In this document: piece after piece, positions 9,958-19,530 of the stretch
Position numbering within the stretch: the stretch's first letter is position 1
How the letters are laid out: the number at the start of each line of letters is the position of its first letter
Assembly: GCA_963667575.2 (NCBI GenBank)
Contig: CAXXHY010000035.1
Coordinates: forward strand, 248,001-312,000
DNA: 64,000 nt
Direction: 5' to 3'
DNA from: G963665495 sp963667575
Lineage (GTDB): Bacteria; Desulfobacterota; Desulfovibrionia; Desulfovibrionales; Desulfovibrionaceae
The notes under the pieces: model-generated
The model's database searches: none
Seen by the model: the letters and a program-made list of their open reading frames with translations, nothing else
What the model was told of the DNA's origin: nothing
Position numbers and translations under genes: made by a program

Positions 9958-11576
9958 TTAAAGACTTTGGAAGAGAAGGGCACGGCAGGGATCAGAGATC
10001 ACAATTGTGAAAAATACAGACCGCTCGTGGGTTTGCTTGGAAGTGTACATGGATTCGTCGGCGGCTTTGATCAAGTCCTTGGCATTGTCGGCGTGGTCGG
10101 GAAACAACGGCGCCGCCCACACTGGCGCCTATGTGCACGGTGCCGGAGGAAACAGGAAGAGGGGCGTCCAGGGCAGTGGTGATTTTCTTTCCTACTTCTT
10201 TCAGGTCATCTGCCGATATGATCTGATTCAGTACAATGGCGAATTCATCCCCACCCATACGGGCCACTGAGTCTGATTTGCGTACGGTCTGCTGGAGAAT
10301 CCGAGCTACCTGCTCCAGAAGTTCATCTCCGATCTGGTGCCCCATGCTGTCGTTAACTAACTTGAATTTATTAAGATCAATATACAATAACCCGAATTTG
10401 CCTTTGTCTCTTCGTGCCTGCAGCATGGCCAGTTGCAGGCGATCAAAAAAAGAGCGCCCTGTTGGGCAGACCGGTCAAAGAGTCATATTGGGCCATGTGC
10501 GCCATTTTTTCCTGAAACATTCGTTTGCAGATGATCGAATGTGCCAGAAACCAGAGTCCGACTCCGAATAGTACCAGCAACCCTGATCCGGCCCAGCGAA
10601 GATTTCGATGCAGGTCGTGGGTGGTGCGACGGTAAAAGCCTTGGCCGGAATAAAGGAAACCAGGATCCAGTAATAATCCCGGTTACCCTTGTCGTGCACA
10701 ATCTTGAACAGGTCGTTGAATGTGGTTGCGGTTTTCTGCTGTGCGAAAAAGGAATGGGCCATGGAATTGTGGGCATGAAACCGGGCAAAGGTAAACAGGC
10801 CATTATCGGTTTCAATCTGACCGCTATCCTGTTCCTTTCAGGGCATTCCAGGCTATCGGGTACATATTGCCGAAGGTTTTATCCTTGCGGTCCTCGTACA
10901 TGAATCCCCACTCGACATTTTCATCTGGCCCCAGCAGCCAATAGCCATTCGGGTCCAGCAGGAAACTGTGACTCAACTGGTTCGTTCCAATGGCTTTCAG
11001 GCGGAGCAGCAGATTTTCGGCAAGATAGTTGATTACCACGATCCCAAGCTTGTTGCCCTGCCGGTCAAAACAAGGCGTAGCGAAACGGAGCATGGGTTTT
11101 GCCGGAGTTTCTATCTTTCCATGTTCCATATTCAGGTCCAGTAAGGACAGGTATACTTCTCCACGTTGTAATCCAATGGCCTGCTTGAAATAGTAACGCT
11201 GCTGTTTTTCCTGCAATAGTGCACTGGGAACAGCAGCCGGTTTGCCATTATTGAAATTGATCCGGACTTGCTCTGTTCCGGACATGTCAATGAATCGAAT
11301 CTGGTCATAAATGAGTTTTGATTTGACCATGATCAGATATTCACGCTGTATAAGAGGTCTTGCATCCTGGTTTGATTCCAGCATGAACAATTCATTCTGC
11401 TTGGAAAGAAATAAAAGATCGCTGATGATCTCAAAAAGTGAATTAGTGATTATTGCGTGTTGCAATTTAGTTATGTTGATTTCCCGTTCCTGTATGATTG
11501 TGATGATAGTTCGCCTTTCTACGCTGTAATGAAGATAAATCACGGGAAGGATGCTGAGACATACCAAAGAAAACAT
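9958..11576 (-). CDS. Membrane sensor diguanylate cyclase, frame interrupted
   Basis: The N-terminal part (11576 down to about 10830) has a membrane segment (LMFSLVCLSILPVIYL) and a long extracytoplasmic sensor of the dCache type (PMLRFATPCFDRQGNKLGIV, DYYWILVSFIPAK). A second membrane helix (LLVLFGVGLWFLAHS in corrected frame) leads to a GGDEF domain with YDSLTGLPNRALFFDRL, LYIDLNKFKLVNDSMGHQIG and an intact MGGDEF active site. It should make cyclic di-GMP in response to a periplasmic ligand. At least four frame changes occur (about 10835, 10635, 10450, 10110), two at T runs. Translation may begin upstream of 11576. The corrected C-terminus reads to a TAA at 9958. Confidence 0.8.
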
Positions 11577-11688
11577 CAGCAGAAATAGTCTGAGAGTCCG
11601 GGAAAAAAGCGGCGTGGTGAAATAATAGGTTTTGTGTTCGTACCTCTGCGTAATGTCGTCTTATCGTGGTTGCATGGTAAATCAATGT

Positions 11689-13107
11689 TCAGTTGATTTT
11701 GTCCGCCACAAGCTGGTCTCCGGCGGCATGGATGACGAATCCCGTTATTTTACCAAGCTGGTCGCGTTGAAATTCCAGCCGTACGTCACTGGACGACGCG
11801 AAATAAAACAGGTCCTTGCGAGCAGGAAAAAGAGTGTCCTGATCCGACATGCTCGGGCAGGCGTATAGCAGTCCCTTGCCCTCGGGCGTGAGTTCGGCCT
11901 CTGTCCCTGCGCTGACGTACGGATTGCCCGGACGGTACCGGAAGCGGCCGACGTATTCCTTCATGACTTCGGCAGGGAGTTCGACAGCCTTGCGCGGCGT
12001 CCGCAGGGCGAAACGGGTATCCAGAATGTGCATGCCGATGTCCGAGACATCCGCGGCCGTATTGGACAACAGGACAATGCCTGATTTCGCCTTGTCCTTC
12101 CCTGTGACAAAGCCCACGAAAGCGCGGAATCCGCCGGTTCCGCCGTCATGAAAATAATAGTTTTTGTCCGCGGTTTCGATGATGTGCCAGGCCAGGCCCA
12201 TGGAAATGCCTTCCGGCCCCTGGCGATACGCCTCGAGGGTCATCTGTAGCGGTTTTTCCAGCGGATTTGGTTGCAAGCCCATGCAGCAACGCAGATACAG
12301 GGCCAGATCCTGCGGCGTGGATTTCAGAACCCCGGCGCCTGCCAGCGCGTCGAAATTCCATGGCGGCGCGGGAGTTGTCCTGGTGGCGAATCCGTGGGCC
12401 ATACGCTGCTTTTGCGCTGCCGTGGGGGTTGCCGTGCTGTCTTTCAGTCCCAGGGGAGCGGCAATGCGCGAAGCCACCAGTGAGGGGAAATCCGAGCCGG
12501 CAGCCCGGCTCAGCAGATAGCCCAGCAGTCCGGCTCCGAAATTGGAATACAGGTACGCGCCTTTGTTTTTCAGGCCGGGATCCTGTGCGGACAAGGCCTG
12601 CAACAGCAATCCGCCATCGTAGTGGGCGTACGGATCCGACAGATCCTGAGCCTGCCAGTTGGCTGGCATGCGCGGCAAACCGGACGTATGGGTGGCCAGG
12701 TCCAGCAGGGTGATGTTGGCAATGTCCGGATGGCTGATGACGACCTGTTCGGGCAGCAGTGAGGCAATGGTCTCGTCGAGCCGCACTTCTCCTTGCTGCA
12801 CGGCTTGGGCCAGCAGCAGCCCTGTGAACAGTTTTGTTACCGAGCCGATCTCGAACAGGGTGTTTTTCTGCAGCTCGCTGGCAGGGGATGAGCTCGACGT
12901 TCCGGCAAAAAAATAGCGGACACCGTCGGAGTCCGCCACTGCAGCCGCAATACCGGTATTCTGCCCCGACGCAACGCGGTCGGAAATGCATTTTTGAACA
13001 GTTTCATCCGGAGCAAAACCGGCGAACGCTCCCGTGCAGAGGAGAAGCCCGGATAATCCGGCCGCAACAAACATCAGCAGGGGGAGCCGTGCGTAACGGT
13101 GCATCAT
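11689..13107 (-). CDS. Exported serine beta-lactamase-fold hydrolase (class C/esterase type)
   Basis: A 472-residue protein with a signal peptide (MMHRYARLPLLMFVAAGLSG, cleavage after AFA). The penicillin-binding fold is shown by the SxxK motif in GSVTKLF (nucleophile Ser), the YxN motif in YLYSNFG and the third-box HxG-like FHDGGTGGF. Family members include class C beta-lactamases, DD-peptidases and esterases; the sequence does not decide between them. A beta-rich C-terminal domain of about 100 residues follows. It is one of three adjacent minus-strand genes for exported serine-hydrolase proteins. Gaps of ~100 bp to each neighbour leave operon structure open. Confidence 0.85.
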   Translation of the reverse strand: MMHRYARLPLLMFVAAGLSGLLLCTGAFAGFAPDETVQKCISDRVASGQNTGIAAAVADSDGVRYFFAGTSSSSPASELQKNTLFEIGSVTKLFTGLLLAQAVQQGEVRLDETIASLLPEQVVISHPDIANITLLDLATHTSGLPRMPANWQAQDLSDPYAHYDGGLLLQALSAQDPGLKNKGAYLYSNFGAGLLGYLLSRAAGSDFPSLVASRIAAPLGLKDSTATPTAAQKQRMAHGFATRTTPAPPWNFDALAGAGVLKSTPQDLALYLRCCMGLQPNPLEKPLQMTLEAYRQGPEGISMGLAWHIIETADKNYYFHDGGTGGFRAFVGFVTGKDKAKSGIVLLSNTAADVSDIGMHILDTRFALRTPRKAVELPAEVMKEYVGRFRYRPGNPYVSAGTEAELTPEGKGLLYACPSMSDQDTLFPARKDLFYFASSSDVRLEFQRDQLGKITGFVIHAAGDQLVADKIN

Positions 13108-13210
13108 GTCCGACCCTCGGGCGTATGAAGGTGTTCAGTGCAATGCCAAAAACTCCGAATCGTTATTCATCATACGAGAAAAAAGCAGGATTTGCCAGCA
13201 TGGGCGTCAA

Positions 13211-14485
13211 TTACTGCAGCACTTCATCCAGCCAGTCAAAGAGCACCTGCCCGATGAGCTGGCGGTTTTCCATGACGCAATGGTTAGTAGCGCCTTCGTT
13301 GGTGGGGGTGATGACCTGCTTTGACGAAGTGTTCGGAAAATTGTCCAGGGCGAGCTTTTGCTGGCGCTGGACTTCTTCGCTGCGGTATTCCCCCTCTCCC
13401 ACCAGAATCAGCGCCGGAACCGTGATCTTGCGCGGATCAAACGTGTTGCCCTTGTTGGCCGCGATGAGCCCGGACGGTTTGTCCACGCCGTAGCGCCAGC
13501 AGATGGCCCGGACGATGTTGCCGTGAAAGGAGGACCAGCTGTCCATGTCCTTTTGCGTGGCCACTGCGGCGGGCATGGTGGCGAAAAGCGGTTCCGCGTC
13601 CACCACGGCGGAGTTCATGGCCACGGCTTTAATACGCGGATCATGCTGCGCGGCCTGGGGCGCGAACAGGCCGCCGCCGCTGATGCCGTAGGCAGCCAGC
13701 CCCTTCGGGTCCACTTCCGGACGCTGCAGCGCGTAGTCCGCCACCTTTTTCAGGGGCACGTAGGTATCCGTACGGAAGGTTTTGCCGTCAAAGGGCAGCA
13801 GACCCTGTCCGGGCAGGTCCACGGTGAGAAAATTGTAGCCGCGCTCGAAGGCCTGGGGCCCGATGTAGAAGTACAGATCTTCGATGAAGGTTTCGCCGCC
13901 GCCGATCATCAGCAGGGTCCTGGCGGGTTTGCCGTCCGCGTTGGCAGCCCGGAAATAGCCCGGCAGCACGGTGTCTTCAAAAGGGATTTCTACGTATTGC
14001 AGCGGCGGATCGAACAGGGCCCCGGCCTGTTGCATGAGCTGGCGACAGTGCTTGCCGTGCTGCAGAAAATCGGGATTGTCCGGCAGCATGGCCAGGGTGG
14101 AAAGACGGAAATAGTACGCGGCGCGCAGAAACTGGTCCCGTGCGCTGATTGTGTGCCCTGCGGCCAGAGAAGCCTTGCCCCGGGCTTCGACGCGCTGCGC
14201 CAGTTCGTACCAGGCCTTTTGCCAGCTGGCCGCGTCCCCGTCCTCAATGTGCGAAGCCGCGTAAAAGGCCTCGCCGGTGGAGAGCCCCTGGTTGACCGCG
14301 GCCCCCAGGGCCAGGTTGCCGAAATGGAAGTCCATGTCGCCGTCTTTGAAAAAATAGGAAAAACTGGTGGCATGGGCGTCAAAGGCTTCTTCCACTTTTT
14401 CAGCTTCTTTTGCCACTGCCGTCTGGGCGCAAAAAAGAACAGCCAGGCTGAGAACCAGAGTAAACAACAGGGGGGATGCTTTCAT
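13211..14485 (-). CDS. Exported alpha/beta hydrolase (smaller paralogue)
   Basis: The ATG at 14485 has GAGGGA upstream and begins a clear signal peptide (MKASPLLFTLVLSLAVLFC, AVAK cleavage). About 130 residues of helical lid precede an alpha/beta hydrolase core with a nucleophile elbow YGISGGG, an oxyanion strand TLLMIGGGET, VDLPGQGLLPFDG, and a late NHCV segment likely carrying the catalytic His. It is clearly paralogous to the next gene upstream (shared EDLYF, PGQG and AYFRAS/AAYYFRLS patterns). It is in the FrsA/dipeptidyl-type hydrolase superfamily; substrate unknown. It probably shares a transcript with its paralogue. Confidence 0.85.
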   Translation of the reverse strand: MKASPLLFTLVLSLAVLFCAQTAVAKEAEKVEEAFDAHATSFSYFFKDGDMDFHFGNLALGAAVNQGLSTGEAFYAASHIEDGDAASWQKAWYELAQRVEARGKASLAAGHTISARDQFLRAAYYFRLSTLAMLPDNPDFLQHGKHCRQLMQQAGALFDPPLQYVEIPFEDTVLPGYFRAANADGKPARTLLMIGGGETFIEDLYFYIGPQAFERGYNFLTVDLPGQGLLPFDGKTFRTDTYVPLKKVADYALQRPEVDPKGLAAYGISGGGLFAPQAAQHDPRIKAVAMNSAVVDAEPLFATMPAAVATQKDMDSWSSFHGNIVRAICWRYGVDKPSGLIAANKGNTFDPRKITVPALILVGEGEYRSEEVQRQQKLALDNFPNTSSKQVITPTNEGATNHCVMENRQLIGQVLFDWLDEVLQ

Positions 14486-14512
14486 TGTTCCCTCGCTACG
14501 TACGGTTAAATG

Positions 14513-14541
14513 CGGGAAACGGCCGGAAAGGCCGTTTCCCG
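14513..14541. other. Hairpin between the paired hydrolase genes
   Basis: A 12-bp stem (14513-14524 with 14530-14541) with a 5-nt loop. No U-run follows on the minus strand, so partial attenuation or mRNA stabilisation is likelier than full termination. Confidence 0.5.
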
Positions 14542-14550
14542 GGATAATGG

Positions 14551-16260
14551 TCAGGGATGCAGCCGTTCGTCCAGCCAGTTGAGAATGGTTTCTCCAGAGG
14601 CCATGGGCGCGCCGAGCTGGCAGTGGAACTGGCAGCCCTGGGATTCGTCGAACTCGTGGTAGGTCTTTTTGCTTTTCAGGGCGTTGTAGAAGATTCTGCA
14701 CTGCTCCTTGGAAGCCGCCACCTGGTCCTGGCTGGAATTGAGAACGAGCATTTCCGCAGAAATCTTCTCAATCTGTCCTTTCAGGGTGTAGTTGTGGAGT
14801 TTCTCGAACAGATCACAGGGCGTATCGGCCTGGAAGGTCCAGAACATCTGGTTGATGAACTGGTCCAGGTCCGCATGCTTGTCCATCTCCTCCCGCACCT
14901 GCTTGTTGATTTCGTCGGAGCACTGCCCGGCCTCCACGGCCTGCTTCACGGAGTCGTCGAATTTGGTCATGGTGCCGTCGAATACGCTGAACACGCCGCT
15001 GTCCACCACGCCGTAGGGAATGCGCTTTTCATGGGCCAGGGCGCGCGGGGTCAGGTAGCCGCCCATGGAGTAGCCCAGCAGGGCCAGGCGTTTGGAGTCC
15101 ACCTCGGGCAGTGTCAGGGCAAAGTCCACCACCGGGGTGACCACATTTTCCCAGTCGTGGCGGAAGGGCAGTTTCTGGTCGTAAATCATTTCGCCCTGTC
15201 CGGGGCCCTCGTATATCAGGCAATTGTACCCATGATCGGCAGCCTGCCTGCCGATGATGAAGTAGAGATCCTCGGCAGTGCCGTCCAGTCCGGTCTGAAT
15301 CAGCAGGGTGGGGCGCTTTTTGCCGCTGCTGTCAGGCGTGACGAAATAGCCGGGCAGGGTGGTTTGCTCGTACGGAATACGTACGGGTTTGATACGTCCG
15401 TTGGAAAGGGCTGCGGCCTTGAGAAAGGTGTCGCGTCCGTTCTTCCAGGCCACGTAGCCGCGCGGATCGCTGTTGAAAAAATAGACCGCGGCGGCGCGGT
15501 AGTAGTTGGAGGCGCGGAAATAGGCTTCCTGGGCGCTCAGGGAGTGCTTTGCGGCCGCGAATGCCTCGGCCTTTGCCAGCACCGTGCCGGCCATGTCGTT
15601 CCAGGATTTGTACCAGCTCTCCTGGTCGAAGTCCTTGATTCTGCCGGTTATGGTCAGCAGTTCGCCAATGTCCGACCCGCCGGTGGCCGTGAGTCCGAAG
15701 CGCCAGAGGCATTGGAAGACAAAAGCGGGATTGTTGAAGAGAAATTTGTCGGAAGCGCGGTCTTCAATGGGACGCGGGTCGTTGTTGGGCTGCCCCCGGT
15801 ACTTGTCCCACCGGGTGATGTCGCCGGCAATGTAGACCTGCTCCGGCAGGGGAAAATGGGTGTGGATGAAGAGCCATTTCCTGTCCACCTTGGCATGTTC
15901 CACCAGGGCGTCGGCCACTGCGCGCAACATGCCGTGCACGTCGTCGTCGCTGAAAAAGGAGGGAACGTACAGATCCACGAACAGGGGCAGGTCGGTTTTT
16001 TTGCCTTCATAAACAATGGTGTCGAAACTTTGCCAGAAATAGGTGATGAAGGATTCTTTGATGCCGGTGGCTTTGCTCACGTCCTTGCTGACCTGGGCCA
16101 GGACGGTGTTGGTGTCAAAGGAAACCGGCGGAGAGGTGATCTTGACCATGGGATCTGCAGTGGCCAGGCTCGCGTGGACAGATGGAGTGCAGGTCAACAG
16201 CAAAAGAAACAACGCAGCAAGAGTAGATACAACAGGCGCAGAAGGTCGCCGTCCCTTCAT
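14551..16260 (-). CDS. Exported alpha/beta hydrolase (larger paralogue)
   Basis: A 569-residue protein whose ATG at 16260 is preceded by AAGGAG. It has a signal peptide (LAALFLLLLTCTPSVHAS), an N-terminal extension of about 250 residues absent from its smaller paralogue, then an alpha/beta hydrolase core: TLLIQTGLDGTAEDLYF, YEGPGQGEMIYD, and the nucleophile elbow LGYSMGGYL. The late FHCQLGAP segment matches the NHCV segment of the paralogue and probably supplies the His. Tandem duplication with divergence of the N-terminus is the simplest history. Substrate not recognisable. Confidence 0.83.
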   Translation of the reverse strand: MKGRRPSAPVVSTLAALFLLLLTCTPSVHASLATADPMVKITSPPVSFDTNTVLAQVSKDVSKATGIKESFITYFWQSFDTIVYEGKKTDLPLFVDLYVPSFFSDDDVHGMLRAVADALVEHAKVDRKWLFIHTHFPLPEQVYIAGDITRWDKYRGQPNNDPRPIEDRASDKFLFNNPAFVFQCLWRFGLTATGGSDIGELLTITGRIKDFDQESWYKSWNDMAGTVLAKAEAFAAAKHSLSAQEAYFRASNYYRAAAVYFFNSDPRGYVAWKNGRDTFLKAAALSNGRIKPVRIPYEQTTLPGYFVTPDSSGKKRPTLLIQTGLDGTAEDLYFIIGRQAADHGYNCLIYEGPGQGEMIYDQKLPFRHDWENVVTPVVDFALTLPEVDSKRLALLGYSMGGYLTPRALAHEKRIPYGVVDSGVFSVFDGTMTKFDDSVKQAVEAGQCSDEINKQVREEMDKHADLDQFINQMFWTFQADTPCDLFEKLHNYTLKGQIEKISAEMLVLNSSQDQVAASKEQCRIFYNALKSKKTYHEFDESQGCQFHCQLGAPMASGETILNWLDERLHP

Positions 16261-16353
16261 GAGATCTCCTTTTTGAGTTATTCGTTTACCATATCCTTGG
16301 TGTTTTGAATTCTGATAACGACCCTATAATATGTTTTATAGAAAAACAAAATA

Positions 16354-18078
16354 TTATTCGACCTCTTCACCTGCTTCTATGAGTTTGTTGCGATAGGCCG
16401 CAAAGATGCGTTTTTCGGTCACCAGTCCCACATAATCCTGGCCGTCCAGAATGGGGATGGCAGGGGCGTCGCGCAACTGCATGGCCCGCAATACGGCGTC
16501 CACCGAATCGTTGAGCTGGGCGTTGATGTCCCTGTGGCTGATAATGGATTCCACGGTCATTTTCCGGGTCTGCTCATCCCAGAGGCTGGGACGGGCCTGC
16601 CCCACCTCGATCAGCCCCAGGCATTTGCCGGTTTCCGGATGCAGTACGGGGAAGAAGTTCTCTCTGTGCTGCGTGAGAAAATCGATGAAAGCCTCCACCT
16701 TCATGTCCGAGGACACGGTGGTCCAGTCCGTACGCAGCATGTCCACGAGTTTGAGGTCCGCCAGGACTCTGGCATCGGTACGCGGCCGGAGCAGTTTGCC
16801 GCTTTCCATCAGATCACGCAGATAAAAGGACGCGGGCTCGAACATGCGCGTGAAGAAGGAGGTGGTAAAGGCCACGGCAATGACGGAAACGGACATGTGA
16901 TAGCCGCCGGTGATTTCCATGATCAGGAAAATGGCGGTCAGGGGCGCCTGCATGACGCCGCCCACGATGGCCGCCATGCCCAGCAGGGCAAAGCTGCTTT
17001 CCCCGGCCTTGATGGCGTGGGGCCAGAGCGAATGCACCACGCGGAAGAACGTCAGCCCGCTCAGGCTGCCGATGACCAGGCAGGGAGCGAAGATGCCGCC
17101 CGCGCCGCCGCTGCCCAGGGTCAGGCAGGTGGCCAGAAGCTTGGCCACGGCCAGCAAAAAAAGAAACAGCAGCGAATCACCGTAGTAGCTGTGAATGGTA
17201 TGCTGGATGGTCGCATAGCCTTCCCCCATGGCATCGGGCAGCCAGATGCCGATGATGCCGACGAGTACGCCTCCGATCACAGGACTGAGCCATTTGGGCA
17301 AGCGCAGCACTTCCGAAGTGGATTTCACCTGCCTCAGGCCGCGCATCAGTGCCACGGACATGAGCGTGCAGAACAGCGCCATGACGATGAGGGGGATGAA
17401 ATCCGCGGGCGCCAGGCGGTCATAAGGAGCGATGAAAGGGACCACGTTGCCTCGGAGAACACGCGCGAGTTCGGCTGCCACCACCGAGGAAATGGCAATG
17501 GGCATCAGATTGAACACCGACCATTCGCCCATGATCACTTCCACGGAGAAGATCATCCCGGTGACAGGCGCGTTGAAGATTGCGGCAATGCCTCCTGCGG
17601 CGCCGCAGCCCACGAGGGTTTCACGCAAGCGCTGGTTCAGCTTGAAAAGCCGTGCCACATTGGATCCCACTGCGGCGCCGCTGGCCACAATGGGGGCTTC
17701 GGGTCCGGCGGATCCGCCAGCGGCAATGGTCAGCAGACTGGCCACCAGACCGGTAAAGATGGTTTTGAACTTGAGACGTCCGCCGCCTGTGCAGACGCTG
17801 GCGATGACCTTGGGCACGCCCGGGCCTTCGCGTTCGCGGAAGATCAGATGGGTCATCAGCCAGGCAAGCCCGGCGCCGATCCCAGGAATCAGCACGTATT
17901 GCCAGGAAGGCACCTGCAGCGATCTGATCCAGGTGCCGAGGAGTTCCAGGCCAGAGCCGAAAGCAGTGGCGGCGAGGCCCGCACCGGCTCCCACCAGTGC
18001 GGAAATAAGCAGCATCAGCAGGCCTTTGCCGGTATGAGGATGATAATACAATGATTTATGAGCGTCTGTATCTTTCAT
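16354..18078 (-). CDS. ClC-type chloride channel/transporter with CBS pair
   Basis: About 575 residues: ten or more membrane helices to about residue 425, then two CBS domains (from about 440; ending VGLVTEKRIFAAYRNKL). The gating-glutamate loop reads GGSAGPEAPIV, keeping the Glu of the canonical GREGP. At the place of the second, proton-path Glu of the E. coli antiporter the protein has Val (MIFSVEVIMG), as in animal ClC channels, so passive chloride conduction is plausible. GSGGAGGIFAP is the late pore loop. The start at 18078 is chosen because earlier codons give an unlikely polar leader; no clear ribosome site is seen, so it is uncertain. CBS domains suggest nucleotide control. Confidence 0.88.
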   Translation of the reverse strand: MKDTDAHKSLYYHPHTGKGLLMLLISALVGAGAGLAATAFGSGLELLGTWIRSLQVPSWQYVLIPGIGAGLAWLMTHLIFREREGPGVPKVIASVCTGGGRLKFKTIFTGLVASLLTIAAGGSAGPEAPIVASGAAVGSNVARLFKLNQRLRETLVGCGAAGGIAAIFNAPVTGMIFSVEVIMGEWSVFNLMPIAISSVVAAELARVLRGNVVPFIAPYDRLAPADFIPLIVMALFCTLMSVALMRGLRQVKSTSEVLRLPKWLSPVIGGVLVGIIGIWLPDAMGEGYATIQHTIHSYYGDSLLFLFLLAVAKLLATCLTLGSGGAGGIFAPCLVIGSLSGLTFFRVVHSLWPHAIKAGESSFALLGMAAIVGGVMQAPLTAIFLIMEITGGYHMSVSVIAVAFTTSFFTRMFEPASFYLRDLMESGKLLRPRTDARVLADLKLVDMLRTDWTTVSSDMKVEAFIDFLTQHRENFFPVLHPETGKCLGLIEVGQARPSLWDEQTRKMTVESIISHRDINAQLNDSVDAVLRAMQLRDAPAIPILDGQDYVGLVTEKRIFAAYRNKLIEAGEEVE

Positions 18079-18613
18079 ATAACAGCACTGGTGGAGAAGG
18101 TTGTGACTTTTTAAAAAACCGTATTCAGTTAGTAAGAACCTTCGAAACTTTATATTACATATATACTGCAATCAAAAATATACGTTAACTTTTAAAATTT
18201 TGTTGACTAGGATCAAAATATGGTTATTGTACTATATATCTGGGACGTTTGTGATGAGAGGAGTCCCCGGCGGATCACAATACCTTTTATTGATACACGC
18301 CGGTCCATCACACGGCGTTTTGGATAGCAATATGCGCGGGGCACTTTGCCCCGCGCGTCGCTTTCCCATCCTGCCTTGAAAGCTCTTGCGGTAATTGCTG
18401 CCACTTAATGCTATTTTAATGCCTCTTTTTTGAATATATTGATTTTCATTTAAAATCCAGTCGGGAAACTGTTCCTTTGCTTTCCGGGCAAGCTGTTGCC
18501 TTCGGCTTGAATGGCGAATCTTTTGAGGCTGCAGGAAAAATGGACATTTCTTCTGATTTACAGCAATGAAAGAACGAATCGCTATTCCGAGTCAGCAAAC
18601 AAGGAGAACACAA
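18079..18613. other. Intergenic region between divergent ClC and reductase genes
   Basis: About 535 bp, AT-rich next to the ClC gene (TATATT-like stretches at 18150-18240), holding promoters for both genes by position. A GC-rich 10-bp hairpin with a 3-nt loop lies at 18334-18356 without a U-run. The open frames here have no ribosome site or recognisable product. I see no RNA gene. Confidence 0.4.
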
Positions 18614-19187
18614 GTGAAAAAAGCGTTGCTCATCAACGGCAGCCCGCCGCAAGGGCAACAGCAGCTATCTGTCCGGCCTGGTGGGGGAAGAGGCCGCGCA
18701 GGCCGGTTGGGAAGTCCAGGACGTACGCCTCAATGACCTGACCTACAAAGGCTGTCAGGCTTGCAATCGCTGCAAGACCAAGCTGGCCCGGTGCGTTCTG
18801 CAAGACGATCTGGCCGAGGTGCTGGAATGGACCCGTGAGGCCGATCTGCTTGTACTGGCCGCGCCGGTCTATTACGGAGACGTCAGTGCGCAGCTCAAAG
18901 GTTTCATAGACCGTACGTTCAGTTTCCTGCAGCCCGAATATTATAAACGTCCGGATCCCAGCCGCCTGGAACCGGGAAAGAAATTGCTCTTCATATTATC
19001 GCAGGGCAATGGCAGTCCCTATGCCTTTGACGATATCTTCCCGCGTTACGCCCGTTTTTTCAAGGTCTACGGCTATGACGACATACGCCTGGTGCGCGCC
19101 GTGGGGGTCTATGGTCCGAAGGACGTCACCGGCAAGGAGAACCTGGCCGAAGAGGTCAGGGACGCGGCCAGGGCACTGCTGAAGTAG
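18614..19187 (+). CDS. NAD(P)H-dependent FMN reductase / flavodoxin-fold protein, frame interrupted once
   Basis: A GTG at 18614 follows AAGGAG by 7 bp. The flavodoxin-like fold is clear: KKALLINGSP at the FMN phosphate loop, then, after one extra C near 18646 is removed, RKGNSSYLSGLVGEEA. Next come a Cys-rich stretch CQACNRCKT, the isoalloxazine loop LAAPVYYGDVSAQLKGFIDR, and FILSQGN. About 190 residues is normal. Members such as the iron-sulfur flavoproteins and WrbA-like reductases pass electrons from NAD(P)H or ferredoxin to small acceptors. The three closely spaced Cys (two of them CxxC) could hold an Fe-S cluster, but the pattern is also seen in plain FMN reductases. Confidence 0.8.
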
Positions 19188-19530
19188 AGAGCTGTTCGGA
19201 CTAAAACAAAAGATCCTGAAGGTGCAGACAACTGCACGGACAGGATGGCTTGTCTGCCAAGACAAAGAAATAAGGGAGTCGTTGAATGTGTCAGCGACTC
19301 TCTTTTTTGTGGTTCCTGTTGATTTCGCAGTCAGCGGCGTTGTTTTCTGTGACACCCCCTGAACTTGTTGCATGTCCCGGCGCCATACTGACGCGGATTT
19401 TTTGAATGATGGCCGTCTTATAGGCGATGGGGCCAGGTAACTGTCCCATAGACTTGGCTCTTGCGAATAAAAGATGTTAGAAGCAGGGTAACGAGTTCCA
19501 AGCGACCAACTACCTGGACAAGGAGCCTGC
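19188..19530. other. Intergenic region after the reductase gene
   Basis: About 340 bp without a convincing gene. It holds a small hairpin (GTGCAG/CTGCAC, 19222-19237), the terminator listed separately, and an AT-rich segment before the next start. Confidence 0.4.
19271..19308 (+). terminator. Intrinsic terminator downstream of the reductase gene
   Basis: A stem of about 13 bp with two imperfect pairs (19271-19284 against 19291-19304) followed directly by six T residues. It lies about 85 bp after the reductase stop codon. Confidence 0.7.

Noticed and set aside
14557..16308. A 583-codon open frame on the plus strand.
   Set aside because: It is the antisense shadow of the larger exported hydrolase; it has no ribosome site and is rich in Gly, Val and His with no domain.
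16534..18054. A 506-codon plus-strand frame.
   Set aside because: It lies antisense to the ClC gene, and its Gln/Gly/His-rich composition is typical of a shadow frame.
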